The notes beneath the pieces were generated by a model. It saw nothing but the letters and a program-made list of their open reading frames with translations, was not told the DNA's origin and made no database searches. Shown here piece by piece: positions 7,964 to 15,063 of a stretch of DNA of 64,000 bases. This stretch comes from Streptomyces apocyni. Its GTDB lineage: Bacteria; Actinomycetota; Actinomycetes; Streptomycetales; Streptomycetaceae. Every line of letters starts with the position of its first letter. The first letter of the stretch is position 1. The DNA lies in contig NZ_WHOM01000032.1 of the NCBI RefSeq assembly GCF_009739465.1, positions 17,418 through 81,417 of the forward strand. The letters run 5' to 3'. The translations under genes and the position numbers were made by a program.

Positions 7964-8701
7964 TCAGTTGAGGTCGTACTCCGCGGTGAGCTGTCGGCCA
8001 GCGCCCAGGAAGTCGGTCGCGTACTCGGTCATGGAACCGTGCTGGTCCCAGTAGTAGTTGGTCATGGTCAAGGCGGGTTCTCCTGCCTCGACTCCGAGTA
8101 GCGGCGCGGCGTCCTCTGGCACTGGACGTAGGCCGACAACATCACGCCTTCGGACTGTGCGGCGCCCGGTGCGCTCTTCGATCAACCCGAAGGTCATCTT
8201 CGGCAACGCTTCTGCGACGATCAATTCCGGAGCGCTCTCGGCAAGTTCGCCTTGCAGCCAGGATGTGGACAGCGTGATTACTCCGTCGTCATCCAGGTAC
8301 CGGCGCTGACGGCGTACGACTGGCGCACCCTCCTCGACTCCAAGGGCTTCGGCGACCTCGATTGGGGCTGGCGTCAGTCCGGCGCTGAGGATCTCGACAT
8401 GCTCACCAGGACGAAACCCGCTGCCGGTTGCCCGCTGGAGCTGGAGGCGGTCGGAGCCGCTCGTGAGCTTCCGGCCAAGGTCAACGAAGGTGCCTTGCGT
8501 TGATGAGCGTACGTACCCCTCGGCTTGTAGCTGCTTGATCCCCTTGGCTGCTGTGGCGGTGGCTACCCCCCACTCTTCGGCGATCTCCGCGATGGGCGGG
8601 AGCTTGGTGTCCTGGGTCAGAACGCCATCAATGATCTTCTGCCGAAAGTGGTCCGCGATCTGCATGAACGGTGGTGCGGCTCGCTGGACTCGCGGTGTCA
8701 T
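7964..8701 (-). CDS. GntR-family repressor, KorSA-like regulator of the element
   Basis: The 245-residue protein has an N-terminal winged helix-turn-helix (FMQIADHFRQKIIDG, then LPPIAEIAEEWGVATATAAK) followed by a C-terminal UTRA/HutC-type ligand domain. KorSA of pSAM2 is a GntR repressor that silences its own gene and the replication/transfer genes; this gene has the matching position, divergent from the rep operon. The ATG at 8701 was chosen over an upstream in-frame start at 8740 because GGAGGAG precedes it. Near-identical inverted sites lie at its own start and in the opposing promoter region, suggesting autoregulation. Stop at 7964. Confidence 0.85.
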   Translation of the reverse strand: MTPRVQRAAPPFMQIADHFRQKIIDGVLTQDTKLPPIAEIAEEWGVATATAAKGIKQLQAEGYVRSSTQGTFVDLGRKLTSGSDRLQLQRATGSGFRPGEHVEILSAGLTPAPIEVAEALGVEEGAPVVRRQRRYLDDDGVITLSTSWLQGELAESAPELIVAEALPKMTFGLIEERTGRRTVRRRDVVGLRPVPEDAAPLLGVEAGEPALTMTNYYWDQHGSMTEYATDFLGAGRQLTAEYDLN

Positions 8702-8715
8702 CTCTCCTCCGAGAT

Positions 8716-8804
8716 CGTCTACTAGCTCGCAGACAAGCATACCCCGGAACCCCTCTTGCCATCGCGTGCTAGCACGCGTATATATGAGTGTGAGCTAGTA
8801 CACG
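8716..8804. promoter_or_regulatory. Divergent control region with candidate GntR operators
   Basis: Two 16-bp sites face each other: 8716-8731 (minus strand TGCGAGCTAGTAGACG) and 8789-8804 (plus strand TGTGAGCTAGTACACG), 14 of 16 identical. Between them lies a perfect 16-bp palindrome (cgcgtgctagcacgcg, 8763-8778). All three contain GCTAG. A tatat motif at 8781-8785 may be part of a -10 region for the rightward operon. The left site lies just upstream of the repressor's ribosome site. Confidence 0.6.
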
Positions 8805-8874
8805 AACGCCGGGGGCGACGTCCTACCGCCAAGCAGTTTCGTCGCCCCCGGCTCCCTCGAAGGGAGCTTCCATC

Positions 8875-9162
8875 ATGCCTGCGACGTTGAATGCTTCGCA
8901 CTCTTTGGTCGGTGTCTCACCGGCCGTGACCTCTGGTTGCCTGTCGGCTCCGTTGTCGCGTACGGATGACGCTGAGGTGATCTCCTCGTCGTGCATGGCG
9001 TGCGGACGGGAGATCGGGGGTTGGGGCTGGGTCAACCGGGTCGGTACCGGGGTGCTGATGCACCACACCACCGAGGGCTCGGTTCCGTGCCCGACGGCCG
9101 CGCCGTTTGACTGGGTGACCGGCGACACCCTGCCCGTGCCTGCCGCGGGGGTGACGGCATGA
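8875..9162 (+). CDS. Hypothetical protein, first gene of the element operon
   Basis: The 95-residue product is not recognised. It has a loose N-terminal third, then a central segment with a single CMAC pair followed by WGWVNRVGTGVLMHHTT, which looks like a small folded domain, possibly half of a metal site. The ATG is preceded by aagggagc 8 bases upstream. Its stop overlaps the next start (ATGA at 9159). It is the first gene downstream of the operator region, so expression is presumably controlled by the GntR repressor. Small genes in this position are typical of pSAM2-like elements but vary greatly in sequence. Confidence 0.65.
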   Translation: MPATLNASHSLVGVSPAVTSGCLSAPLSRTDDAEVISSSCMACGREIGGWGWVNRVGTGVLMHHTTEGSVPCPTAAPFDWVTGDTLPVPAAGVTA

Positions 9163-9557
9163 CTGCTTCGGTGATCGTCACGCGAACCGTGACCGCTCGG
9201 GCCGCCGTGCCGACCGACGGTGACTGTGGCTGCTACAAGTCGGGATGGATTCGACGGAAGACCTCGGACACCCCGAACACCTGGAGTGTGGCCAACTGCC
9301 CCGTGCATAACCCGGAGGCGGTGGGATCTCCGGTCAGTCGGGATCTGTCCTTCGTGTGGGCCGACGTGGACACCGGCCGGGTGCCCTGCCCCGGCTGCGC
9401 CTCGGACCGCTTCCCGTCGTGGACCTTCGTTCAGGCTGACGGTCTTCGGGTGCTGACGCACGACGGCAACACGATCTGCCCTGGCGACCCTACCTTCGGC
9501 GCGCTGACCGGACCCGAGCCGCTGCCGTCGACCGAGTCCGTGGGGGTGGCTGCGTGA
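9159..9557 (+). CDS. Hypothetical cysteine-rich protein of the element
   Basis: The 132-residue protein contains CGC near residue 24, a cysteine-histidine pair in ANCPVHNPE near 47, and CPGC near 78. These could form zinc-binding knuckles, though no known family was recognised. There is no signal peptide or membrane segment. The ATG overlaps the upstream stop (ATGA) and its own stop overlaps the next start (TGATG), so it sits inside a translationally coupled run that ends with rep, xis and int. Its function is unknown. A role in copy control, spreading or replication is only a guess from context. Confidence 0.65.
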   Translation: MTASVIVTRTVTARAAVPTDGDCGCYKSGWIRRKTSDTPNTWSVANCPVHNPEAVGSPVSRDLSFVWADVDTGRVPCPGCASDRFPSWTFVQADGLRVLTHDGNTICPGDPTFGALTGPEPLPSTESVGVAA

Positions 9558-9781
9558 TGGGCCTCTTCAGCGGACGCGACAAGGATGAGGGCGAGCGCTA
9601 CGCCGCGGAGATGAACGCGGAAGCCCGAGCACTCGGCAGGGACCCCTACGACTACGCCAAGCAGGTCGTTGCGGAGACGAACAGGGCCAACGAAGCCCTG
9701 GACGCGGGCAAGCCCAAGGGGGACACTTCCGGGCCTTCCTGTGACTCGGCCAGCACCCCCGAGAGGGGGCGGCGCTGGTGA
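9557..9781 (+). CDS. Hypothetical small hydrophilic protein of the element
   Basis: The 74-residue protein starts MGLFSGRDKDEGERYAAEM and is hydrophilic, helical at the N-terminus and Ser/Pro-rich at the C-terminus. The ATG at 9557 overlaps the preceding stop by one base; a GTG one codon earlier is also possible. Its stop overlaps the next GTG (GTGA). No family was recognised. It lies two genes upstream of the replication initiator in the coupled operon. Confidence 0.6.
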   Translation: MGLFSGRDKDEGERYAAEMNAEARALGRDPYDYAKQVVAETNRANEALDAGKPKGDTSGPSCDSASTPERGRRW

Positions 9782-9990
9782 CCTACTTCGACGACCCCCA
9801 GCACGCCGCCGAAGCGGCCGACGAAGAGCGCACCGGCCAGATCGCCGCGTTCCTGGACGCCTGCGACGTGAGGCCGCACACCGAGTTCTTCACCGTGGTG
9901 GACGATGCGATCTACGCGGAGGACTGGGCCAAGCTGCACGGCCAGTACCCGCCCCTCGGCCACGGCTACCCGAGGGAGGACCACCCGTGA
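9778..9990 (+). CDS. Hypothetical small acidic protein of the element
   Basis: The 70-residue protein is acidic (MTYFDDPQHAAEAADEERT) and reads as a short helical domain, with FFTVVDDAIYAEDW in its second half. It overlaps the genes on both sides by GTGA junctions and directly precedes rep. No family was recognised. The tight coupling suggests its amount is tied to that of the initiator, for example as a replication accessory or modulator; that is inference. Confidence 0.6.
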   Translation: MTYFDDPQHAAEAADEERTGQIAAFLDACDVRPHTEFFTVVDDAIYAEDWAKLHGQYPPLGHGYPREDHP

Positions 9991-11417
9991 CGGTCTTCCC
10001 CATCGCCCCTGAGGCCGTAGCCGGTGCTGCGGCCTCCCTGGGCACCGACCCAACCACCCTGGCCGACCTGCTGCGGGTCGCCAACACCCCCGGCTTCGAC
10101 CGCTGGCGCGAGCAGATCAAGCGCACCGGCGGCTGTTCCAACCCCATCCACCTGACGGGCCAGACCGTGACCCGCGACCGGGCCTCGGGCGAAGTCCTGT
10201 ACTCCTACTCGACCCAGGGCGAGCCCGGTGGGCGGCTGCGGATCGCCTGCGGCAACCGGCGCGCCTCGCGCTGCCCCTCCTGCGCCTGGACCTACGCCGG
10301 GGACACCTACCACCTGATCCGCGCCGGGATCACCGGCGACCAACGCAAGGACGTCCCTGAAACCGTCCGCGACCACCCCCGCGTGTTCGTCACGCTGACC
10401 GCACCGTCGTTCGGCCCGGTCCACAACCGCCCCGACACCGGCCGCTGCCGCTGCGGCGTCCGCCATGGCGAGGACGATCCCGCGCTCGGCACTGCGCTCG
10501 ACCCCGAGCGGTACGACTATGCGGGGGCGGTGCTGTTCAACAACCATGCCGGGCAGCTCTGGCAGCGCTTCACGATCCGCCTCGGCAGGGAGATCGCCGC
10601 ACGGGCGGGCCTGTCCCAGCGCGCCTTACGCGAGCACTGCCGGGTCTCGTTCGGCAAGGTCGCCGAATTCCAGCGCCGCGGCGCGGTCCACTTCCATGCC
10701 GTGGTGCGTATCGACGGGCCCGACGGGCCCGATTCCGTCCCGCCCGCCTGGGCCAGCACCCAGCTCCTGGACGAGGCGATCCGGGCCGCTGCCGGACGTG
10801 CCGCGGTGACCGTCCCGGCCTCCGGCCCCCACCCGGAACGGGTGCTGCGCTGGGGTACGCAGGTGGATGTGCAGCCGATCGGCGCCCTGGGATACGAGGA
10901 GCTGACCGAGCAGGCCGTCGCCTCCTACGTCGCGAAGTACGCCACCAAGGCCGCTGAGACCACCGGCACCGTCGACCGCCGCATCGGAGAGCTGGCCGAA
11001 CTCGACAAACTGCCCGGCCTGCCCGCCCACACCCGGCGTCTGATCGAAACCTGCTGGGAGCTGGACGGCGCCTACCCGGACCGGCTGCTGGCCCACTGGT
11101 CCCACATGCTCGGCTTCCGCGGCCACTTCAGCTCGAAGTCCCGCCGCTACTCCACCACCCTCGGGGCGCTGCGCAAGGTCCGTGCCGACTACCGCGCCCG
11201 GCAAGAACGTCAGGAGCGCGGCTACGCGGAAGACCTCGACGACACGGAGGGCTCCACGCTGGTCCTCGCCCACTGGACTTATGCCGGACACGGCCACACC
11301 CCTGGTGAATCCTGGCTCGCCGCTTCCATCGCCCGAGACCTCCGGCTGAACCGCGAAACCGCCCGCGAAGCACTCGCCGACCTAGACGACGTCGACGGCT
11401 GGGAGGTGTGCGCATGA
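9987..11417 (+). CDS. RepSA-like rolling-circle replication initiator
   Basis: The 476-residue protein resembles RepSA of pSAM2. The HUH nuclease metal site is visible in GAVHFHAVVRID near residue 233, and the catalytic-tyrosine helix is YVAKYATK near 313. A cysteine cluster (RASRCPSC near 92, RCRCGVRH near 154) suggests a bound metal, also usual in this group. Such proteins nick the origin and start rolling-circle replication of the excised circle. The GTG at 9987 overlaps the upstream stop, and gggagga ends 6 bases before it. The frame is open further upstream, but that part overlaps two other genes and lacks family features. The end overlaps xis. Confidence 0.9.
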   Translation: MTVFPIAPEAVAGAAASLGTDPTTLADLLRVANTPGFDRWREQIKRTGGCSNPIHLTGQTVTRDRASGEVLYSYSTQGEPGGRLRIACGNRRASRCPSCAWTYAGDTYHLIRAGITGDQRKDVPETVRDHPRVFVTLTAPSFGPVHNRPDTGRCRCGVRHGEDDPALGTALDPERYDYAGAVLFNNHAGQLWQRFTIRLGREIAARAGLSQRALREHCRVSFGKVAEFQRRGAVHFHAVVRIDGPDGPDSVPPAWASTQLLDEAIRAAAGRAAVTVPASGPHPERVLRWGTQVDVQPIGALGYEELTEQAVASYVAKYATKAAETTGTVDRRIGELAELDKLPGLPAHTRRLIETCWELDGAYPDRLLAHWSHMLGFRGHFSSKSRRYSTTLGALRKVRADYRARQERQERGYAEDLDDTEGSTLVLAHWTYAGHGHTPGESWLAASIARDLRLNRETAREALADLDDVDGWEVCA

Positions 11418-11608
11418 AGCGTCCGCTTCCGGACCGGTACCTGACCCCGGTCGACGTCGCCGATCTCCTGGGCGTCCCGGTCGAGACCGTCTACCAGTGG
11501 CGTCGCAAGCGCACCGGACCCCGCGGCTTCCGCGTCGGCCGACACCTGCGCTACGACCCCGAAGACGTCCGCGCCTGGATCGCCACCCTGATGGAAGGGG
11601 CCGCGTGA
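11414..11608 (+). CDS. xis: Excisionase, MerR/AlpA-type helix-turn-helix
   Basis: The 64-residue protein is a single winged helix: YLTPVDVADLLGVPVETVYQ, then WRRKRTGPRGFRVGRHLRY and EDVRAWIATL. This is the usual excisionase layout of actinobacterial integrative elements; it bends attachment-site DNA to direct the integrase towards excision. The ATG at 11414 overlaps the rep stop (ATGA) and has gggagg 7 bases upstream; a GTG at 11408 is too close to that site. Its stop overlaps the integrase start (TGATG), so Xis and Int are made together. Confidence 0.88.
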   Translation: MKRPLPDRYLTPVDVADLLGVPVETVYQWRRKRTGPRGFRVGRHLRYDPEDVRAWIATLMEGAA

Positions 11609-12846
11609 TGGCCGGACACATCCAAGACCGCTGGTACAAGACTGAAACCGGGCCCGACGGCAAGGGGCGCAGGGTCAAGACCGACCGCTACGGCACTGGC
11701 AAGCGCTACAGGGCCCGATACATCGCCCCGGACGGCACCGAGAAGAGCCAGTCATTCCCGGACAAGCAGAAGCGCAAAGCGGAAGCCTGGCTAGCGAACA
11801 TCGAAGCCGACATGACCCGCGGTGACTACGTTGACCCGAACGCTGGCAAGATCACCTTTCGGCAGTACGCGGGGGAGTGGCTGGAGACTCTGACCACTGA
11901 TCCGGCCACACGGGCCGCTACCGAGATGCGGCTACGGCTGCACGCCACCCCGCATCTAGGGTCACGGGCAATGAGTGCATTCCAGCCGTCTCACCTGCGC
12001 CTCTGGATGCGACAGATGGAGGATGCTGGGCTGTCTCCGGCGTACCGCCGAGTGATCTTCGCGCACGTATCAACGCTCTTCACAGCAGCTATGGAAGACC
12101 GTGTCATTCGTACGAATCCATGTACCTCGCGGTCTGTCAAAGCTCCGCGGCTCGATCCACGCAAGGTCAAGCCGTGGATGCAACAGCGTGTCATGGCTGT
12201 GCGGCTGGAGCTTCCTGACCGGTACCGCGAGATCATCGAGTTGGCGGCGGGGTGCGGACATCGCCAGGGGGAAGCCTTCGGGCTGGCCGTGGAAGACGTT
12301 GATCTCCTCGGCGGCGTCGTTCACGTCGTGCGTCAGGTGAAGCTCGTGAACAACCGGCCGGTCTTCGCCCCACCCAAAGGCGGCAAAGAACGAGATGTGC
12401 CGCTGCCCGACTCGGTCGGCTCTGCCCTGGCTGCGCACATCACCCGCTATCCACCGGTAGAGGTCACTCTCCCGTGGAAGACGCTCGACGGGCCACCGGT
12501 CACGGCAACGCTGATCTTCTACGGTCTGGGGGGTCTCGCTTTGATACGCAACCGCTTCAACGATCGCGTCTGGCGTCCGGCTCTCCGTGCCGCTGGGGTG
12601 CCTACGGGACGTGAGAACGGGTTGCACGCGCTACGGCACTTCTACGCGTCGGTGCTTCTCGATGCAGGGGAATCGATCAAGGCTCTATCCGAGTACCTGG
12701 GACACCATGACCCCGGATACACGCTGCGGACCTACACCCATCTGATGCCCGCCAGCGAGTCCCGGACTCGGGCTGCTGTCGATCGCGTCTTGCGGGACGT
12801 TGGAGCCTCGGATGACGGCCCCACCACGGCCCAACCGCCCGCCTAG
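11608..12846 (+). CDS. int: Tyrosine site-specific integrase
   Basis: The 412-residue integrase has an N-terminal arm-binding domain, a core-binding domain (FRQYAGEWLETL onward, about 85-180) and the C-terminal catalytic domain. Catalytic residues are seen in GCGHRQGEAFGL (Arg), LHALRHFYAS (His-x-x-Arg), LGHHD (His) and LRTYTHLMP (Tyr). It recombines attP with attB and, with Xis, excises the element. The ATG overlaps the xis stop by one base. The gene ends 20 bp before the attR core, the usual position. The target is the 3' end of a protein gene, not the more common tRNA gene. Confidence 0.95.
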   Translation: MAGHIQDRWYKTETGPDGKGRRVKTDRYGTGKRYRARYIAPDGTEKSQSFPDKQKRKAEAWLANIEADMTRGDYVDPNAGKITFRQYAGEWLETLTTDPATRAATEMRLRLHATPHLGSRAMSAFQPSHLRLWMRQMEDAGLSPAYRRVIFAHVSTLFTAAMEDRVIRTNPCTSRSVKAPRLDPRKVKPWMQQRVMAVRLELPDRYREIIELAAGCGHRQGEAFGLAVEDVDLLGGVVHVVRQVKLVNNRPVFAPPKGGKERDVPLPDSVGSALAAHITRYPPVEVTLPWKTLDGPPVTATLIFYGLGGLALIRNRFNDRVWRPALRAAGVPTGRENGLHALRHFYASVLLDAGESIKALSEYLGHHDPGYTLRTYTHLMPASESRTRAAVDRVLRDVGASDDGPTTAQPPA

Positions 12847-12866
12847 GGCTCTGGCCTGCGTGATTC

Positions 12867-12879
12867 TCAGAACCCGAAG
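12867..12879. repeat. attR core, overlapping the end of the CAP-domain gene
   Basis: tcagaacccgaag is identical to 5314-5326. With the next bases it forms AGAAC-n5-GTTCT (12870-12884), an inverted pair of the type bound by tyrosine integrases around the crossover. The core includes the stop codon of the CAP-domain gene, whose 3' end is retained on this side. Confidence 0.75.
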
Positions 12880-13814
12880 TTCTGGGTCCACCACGGCCCG
12901 CCGGACGCGAAGTGCGCCCCGACGCCGAGGGTCGTGTAGTCGCAGTTGAGTATGTTCGCGCGGTGACCCGGGCTGTTCATCCAGGACTCCATCACGGCCC
13001 GCGCGTCGGCCTGGCCCCTGGCTATGTTCTCGCCACCCATGTTGTCGATCCCGGCCTGGTCGGCCCGGTCCCATGGAGTGTCGCCGTCCGGGTCGGTGTG
13101 GTCGAAGAAGCCTCGGGTGGCCATGTCCTGGCTGAAGTTCCTGGCGAGGGTGGCCAGCCTGGCGTCCGCGCGCACCGGGGCGCAGCCCGCCTTGGCGCGC
13201 TCCTGGTTCACCAGCGAGAGCACCTCGGCCTCGGCTTCGGCGGCCGCGCCGGTCGCCTGGGCGGGTGCCGGTGCGGGGGCGGGCGCGGGCTTGGCGGATT
13301 CGGCGCGGCGCTGACCCTGGGCCTGGCCCGGGTTCTTGGCCTTCTCCGGCTGGTCGGGCTTCTTGGCCGCCTGGTCCGGCGCGGTGGAAGCGGGCGCCTT
13401 GGACGCCTGCTCCTCTTTACCCTTCTTGTCCCTGTTGTTCTTCTCGTCGTTTTCCGCGTCAGCGTCCTTCGACGGTTTCGCCGAGGGCTCGGCGGGGGAC
13501 TCCGACGGGGATGGTACGGACGGTGTGGCGCGATCGGAGCCTCGGCTGGCGGGGGTCTCCCCGCGCTCCGCCGCCTCACTGGCGCCACCCTGTGCCTGTA
13601 CGTCGGACGAACCGTCGGCCTGCACCCTGCTGTCGTCACTGCCCAGCCGGAAGGTGTCGCCGGTCGGCAGCACGCCCGAGGTGACGGCCACGGTGCCCAG
13701 GGCCACCGCCGCGGAGACGCCGAGCAGTCCGGTCCGTACCGGGGCGGCTGCGGCTCGCTTCCTGCGCTGCTGGCCGACGGCGCTTGCGGCGTCGGAGCGT
13801 CGGTGGCGTCCCAT
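12867..13814 (-). CDS. CAP (SCP-like) domain protein, membrane-anchored or secreted
   Basis: The 315-residue protein has a basic N-terminus, one hydrophobic segment near 30-50 (LLGVSAAVALGTVAVTSGV), about 130 residues of Ser/Pro/Lys-rich linker, and a C-terminal CAP domain from about 195. CAP marks include FFDHTDPDGDTPWDRA, GGENIARGQ and HRANILNCDYTTLGVG, ending WWTQNFGF. Bacterial CAP proteins of this kind are extracellular; their activity is mostly unknown. The ATG at 13814 was chosen over a longer start because ggaagg lies upstream and the basic-then-hydrophobic N-terminus follows at once. Its last 13 bases are the attachment core of the neighbouring element. Confidence 0.88.
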   Translation of the reverse strand: MGRHRRSDAASAVGQQRRKRAAAAPVRTGLLGVSAAVALGTVAVTSGVLPTGDTFRLGSDDSRVQADGSSDVQAQGGASEAAERGETPASRGSDRATPSVPSPSESPAEPSAKPSKDADAENDEKNNRDKKGKEEQASKAPASTAPDQAAKKPDQPEKAKNPGQAQGQRRAESAKPAPAPAPAPAQATGAAAEAEAEVLSLVNQERAKAGCAPVRADARLATLARNFSQDMATRGFFDHTDPDGDTPWDRADQAGIDNMGGENIARGQADARAVMESWMNSPGHRANILNCDYTTLGVGAHFASGGPWWTQNFGF

Positions 13815-13945
13815 GTACAGGCCTTCCTCGGTACGTACGGTCAATGCGCTTCGCCCATCCGGGTGAGCCACATCGGACGCGACTGTACGCGAAGTCGCCT
13901 GGGGAGGAAGTGCCTCGAGAGCTTTTGGCCGGTTAGCTTGCCCAC

Positions 13946-14227
13946 ATGAATGACGACGTACGGTTCACCGCCTGGGTACGCGGCCGAGTGCAGGGAGTGG
14001 GCTTCCGCTGGTTCACCAGGGCGGCGGCCCTGGAGATCGGTGGGCTCATCGGCTTCGCGCTCAACCTGGAGGACGGTCGGGTGCAGGTGGTGGCCGAGGG
14101 GCCGCGGACGGAGTGTGAGCGGCTCCTCGACTGGCTGCGGCACGGCGACACACCCGGCAGGGTCGACGGAGTCACTGAGATCTGGGCCACGCCACGCGGT
14201 GGCTACGACGGCTTCGCCATCCGCTGA
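13946..14227 (+). CDS. acyP: Acylphosphatase
   Basis: The 93-residue protein has the acylphosphatase fold signature: [18 protein letters not shown], containing the catalytic arginine and the phosphate loop, followed by [21 protein letters not shown] with the catalytic asparagine (usual motif GWVxNxxDGxVE). It hydrolyses acyl phosphates in the cytosol. Length and order are standard. It precedes smc, as in other streptomycetes as I recall. The start has no strong ribosome site (gccggttagcttgcccac upstream), so initiation may be weak or leaderless. Confidence 0.93.
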   Translation: MNDDVRFTAWVRGRVQGVGFRWFTRAAALEIGGLIGFALNLEDGRVQVVAEGPRTECERLLDWLRHGDTPGRVDGVTEIWATPRGGYDGFAIR

Positions 14228-14641
14228 GCCACCCCCGGGGGAAGCGAGCCGGGGGAGCCGCCCACGGTAACCACGCGCGGCGGCTGTGGACGGCGGAAAC
14301 AGCCTGGTGGTTGCCAAGAACGGCCATGCGTGCCAGGCTGCGCGAGTAAGGATGATCTCCACGCCTTCGAACCATCACGTCTTTGGACAGATGGGACAAA
14401 ACGGCCCCGTGGAAGAGGCTGCGCCGCACGTTTTCTTGCCGCGCGCCCCCGGGTTGCCCGCCAATACGGGGCGTGATCGTGTTGACCGTCAAACTTTTTG
14501 GTGAGACGCTGAAAGCCCCGCGCACCCTAGCTGTTTGGCATGTGGGAACGCAGTAATCATCAGTAGTGCCAATCACCGCGGGTGCTTCCCTCACGACCCA
14601 CACCGCTTCGGTCGGTCACTCAGTGTGGAGGACCATCCATC
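14228..14641. other. Intergenic region upstream of the small coiled-coil gene
   Basis: These 414 bp hold no supported gene. A ttgacc motif at 14482-14487 resembles a -35 box but has no clear -10 partner. The ribosome site gtggagg lies about 11 bases before the next start. Nothing else is confidently identified. Confidence 0.4.
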
Positions 14642-14851
14642 ATGGCAAAGGCGCTTCTCGGATACGTCGGCGGTTCTGACCCGCGACTCCTCGCCGAGAT
14701 GCGACGGCTTCAGCAGCGTGTCCAAGACCTGGAATCCGAGCTCGGACGCATCCAGGCCGAGAACGACGCGCTGGCTTCGGCTGCCGCTTCTCACCCCGGA
14801 GAACTCCTCGAGAGCATCGACGTACCCCAGGCGGAGCCTGCGCTTACCTGA
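14642..14851 (+). CDS. Small conserved coiled-coil protein
   Basis: The 69-residue protein starts MAKALLGYVGGSDPRLLAEM and then forms a heptad-rich helix (RLQQRVQDLESELGRIQAEN) with an acidic tail. It looks like the short coiled-coil proteins widely conserved in streptomycetes beside smc, with no known role. The only in-frame ATG has ggagg about 11 bases upstream. A terminator follows at 14918-14939. It lies between acyP and smc on the same strand, but the spacing suggests its own transcript. Confidence 0.8.
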   Translation: MAKALLGYVGGSDPRLLAEMRRLQQRVQDLESELGRIQAENDALASAAASHPGELLESIDVPQAEPALT

Positions 14852-14917
14852 CCCGGGACTGTAGAACGAGGGTCAGGCTGCTCATGTCACCGTCAACTGC
14901 TTGAGAAGAAGACCTGC

Positions 14918-14939
14918 AAGGGGCGCCTCGGCGTCCCTT
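14918..14939 (+). terminator. Short hairpin terminator before smc
   Basis: aaggggcgcc (14918-14927) pairs with ggcgtccctt (14930-14939), including one G-T pair, and is followed by ctctcttt. Confidence 0.6.
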
Positions 14940-15063
14940 CTCTCTTTCCACCCGGTCCCCCCTGCCCGGCAGCCTCTTACCGTCTGATGTGCCCTGCACC
15001 TTCCTCCGTGAAACCGGATGGCTCGCAGGGTGAGACGGCGCGCAGGCAGTAAAGTCCGGGGGC

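Larger units (their letters stand above)
5314..12879 (+). mobile_element. Integrated AICE-like element (Rep, Xis, Int) lacking a visible transfer gene
   Basis: A 13-bp direct repeat (tcagaacccgaag) at 5314-5326 and 12867-12879 bounds about 7.6 kb. The right copy is the 3' end, including the stop codon, of the minus-strand CAP-domain gene, so that gene stays intact. Next to it sits a tyrosine integrase preceded by an excisionase and a RepSA-like initiator, the core order of pSAM2-type elements. A GntR repressor is divergent from the operon. Removing the element brings mutM and the CAP gene together as convergent neighbours 34 bp apart, a plausible ancestral state. No FtsK/SpoIIIE-like tra gene or spd-type spread genes are visible. 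Confidence 0.85.

Noticed and set aside
9669..9986. N-terminal extension of Rep by about 106 codons
   Set aside because: It overlaps two coupled small genes in another frame, and the GTG at 9987 has its own ribosome site and matches the start of the family domain.
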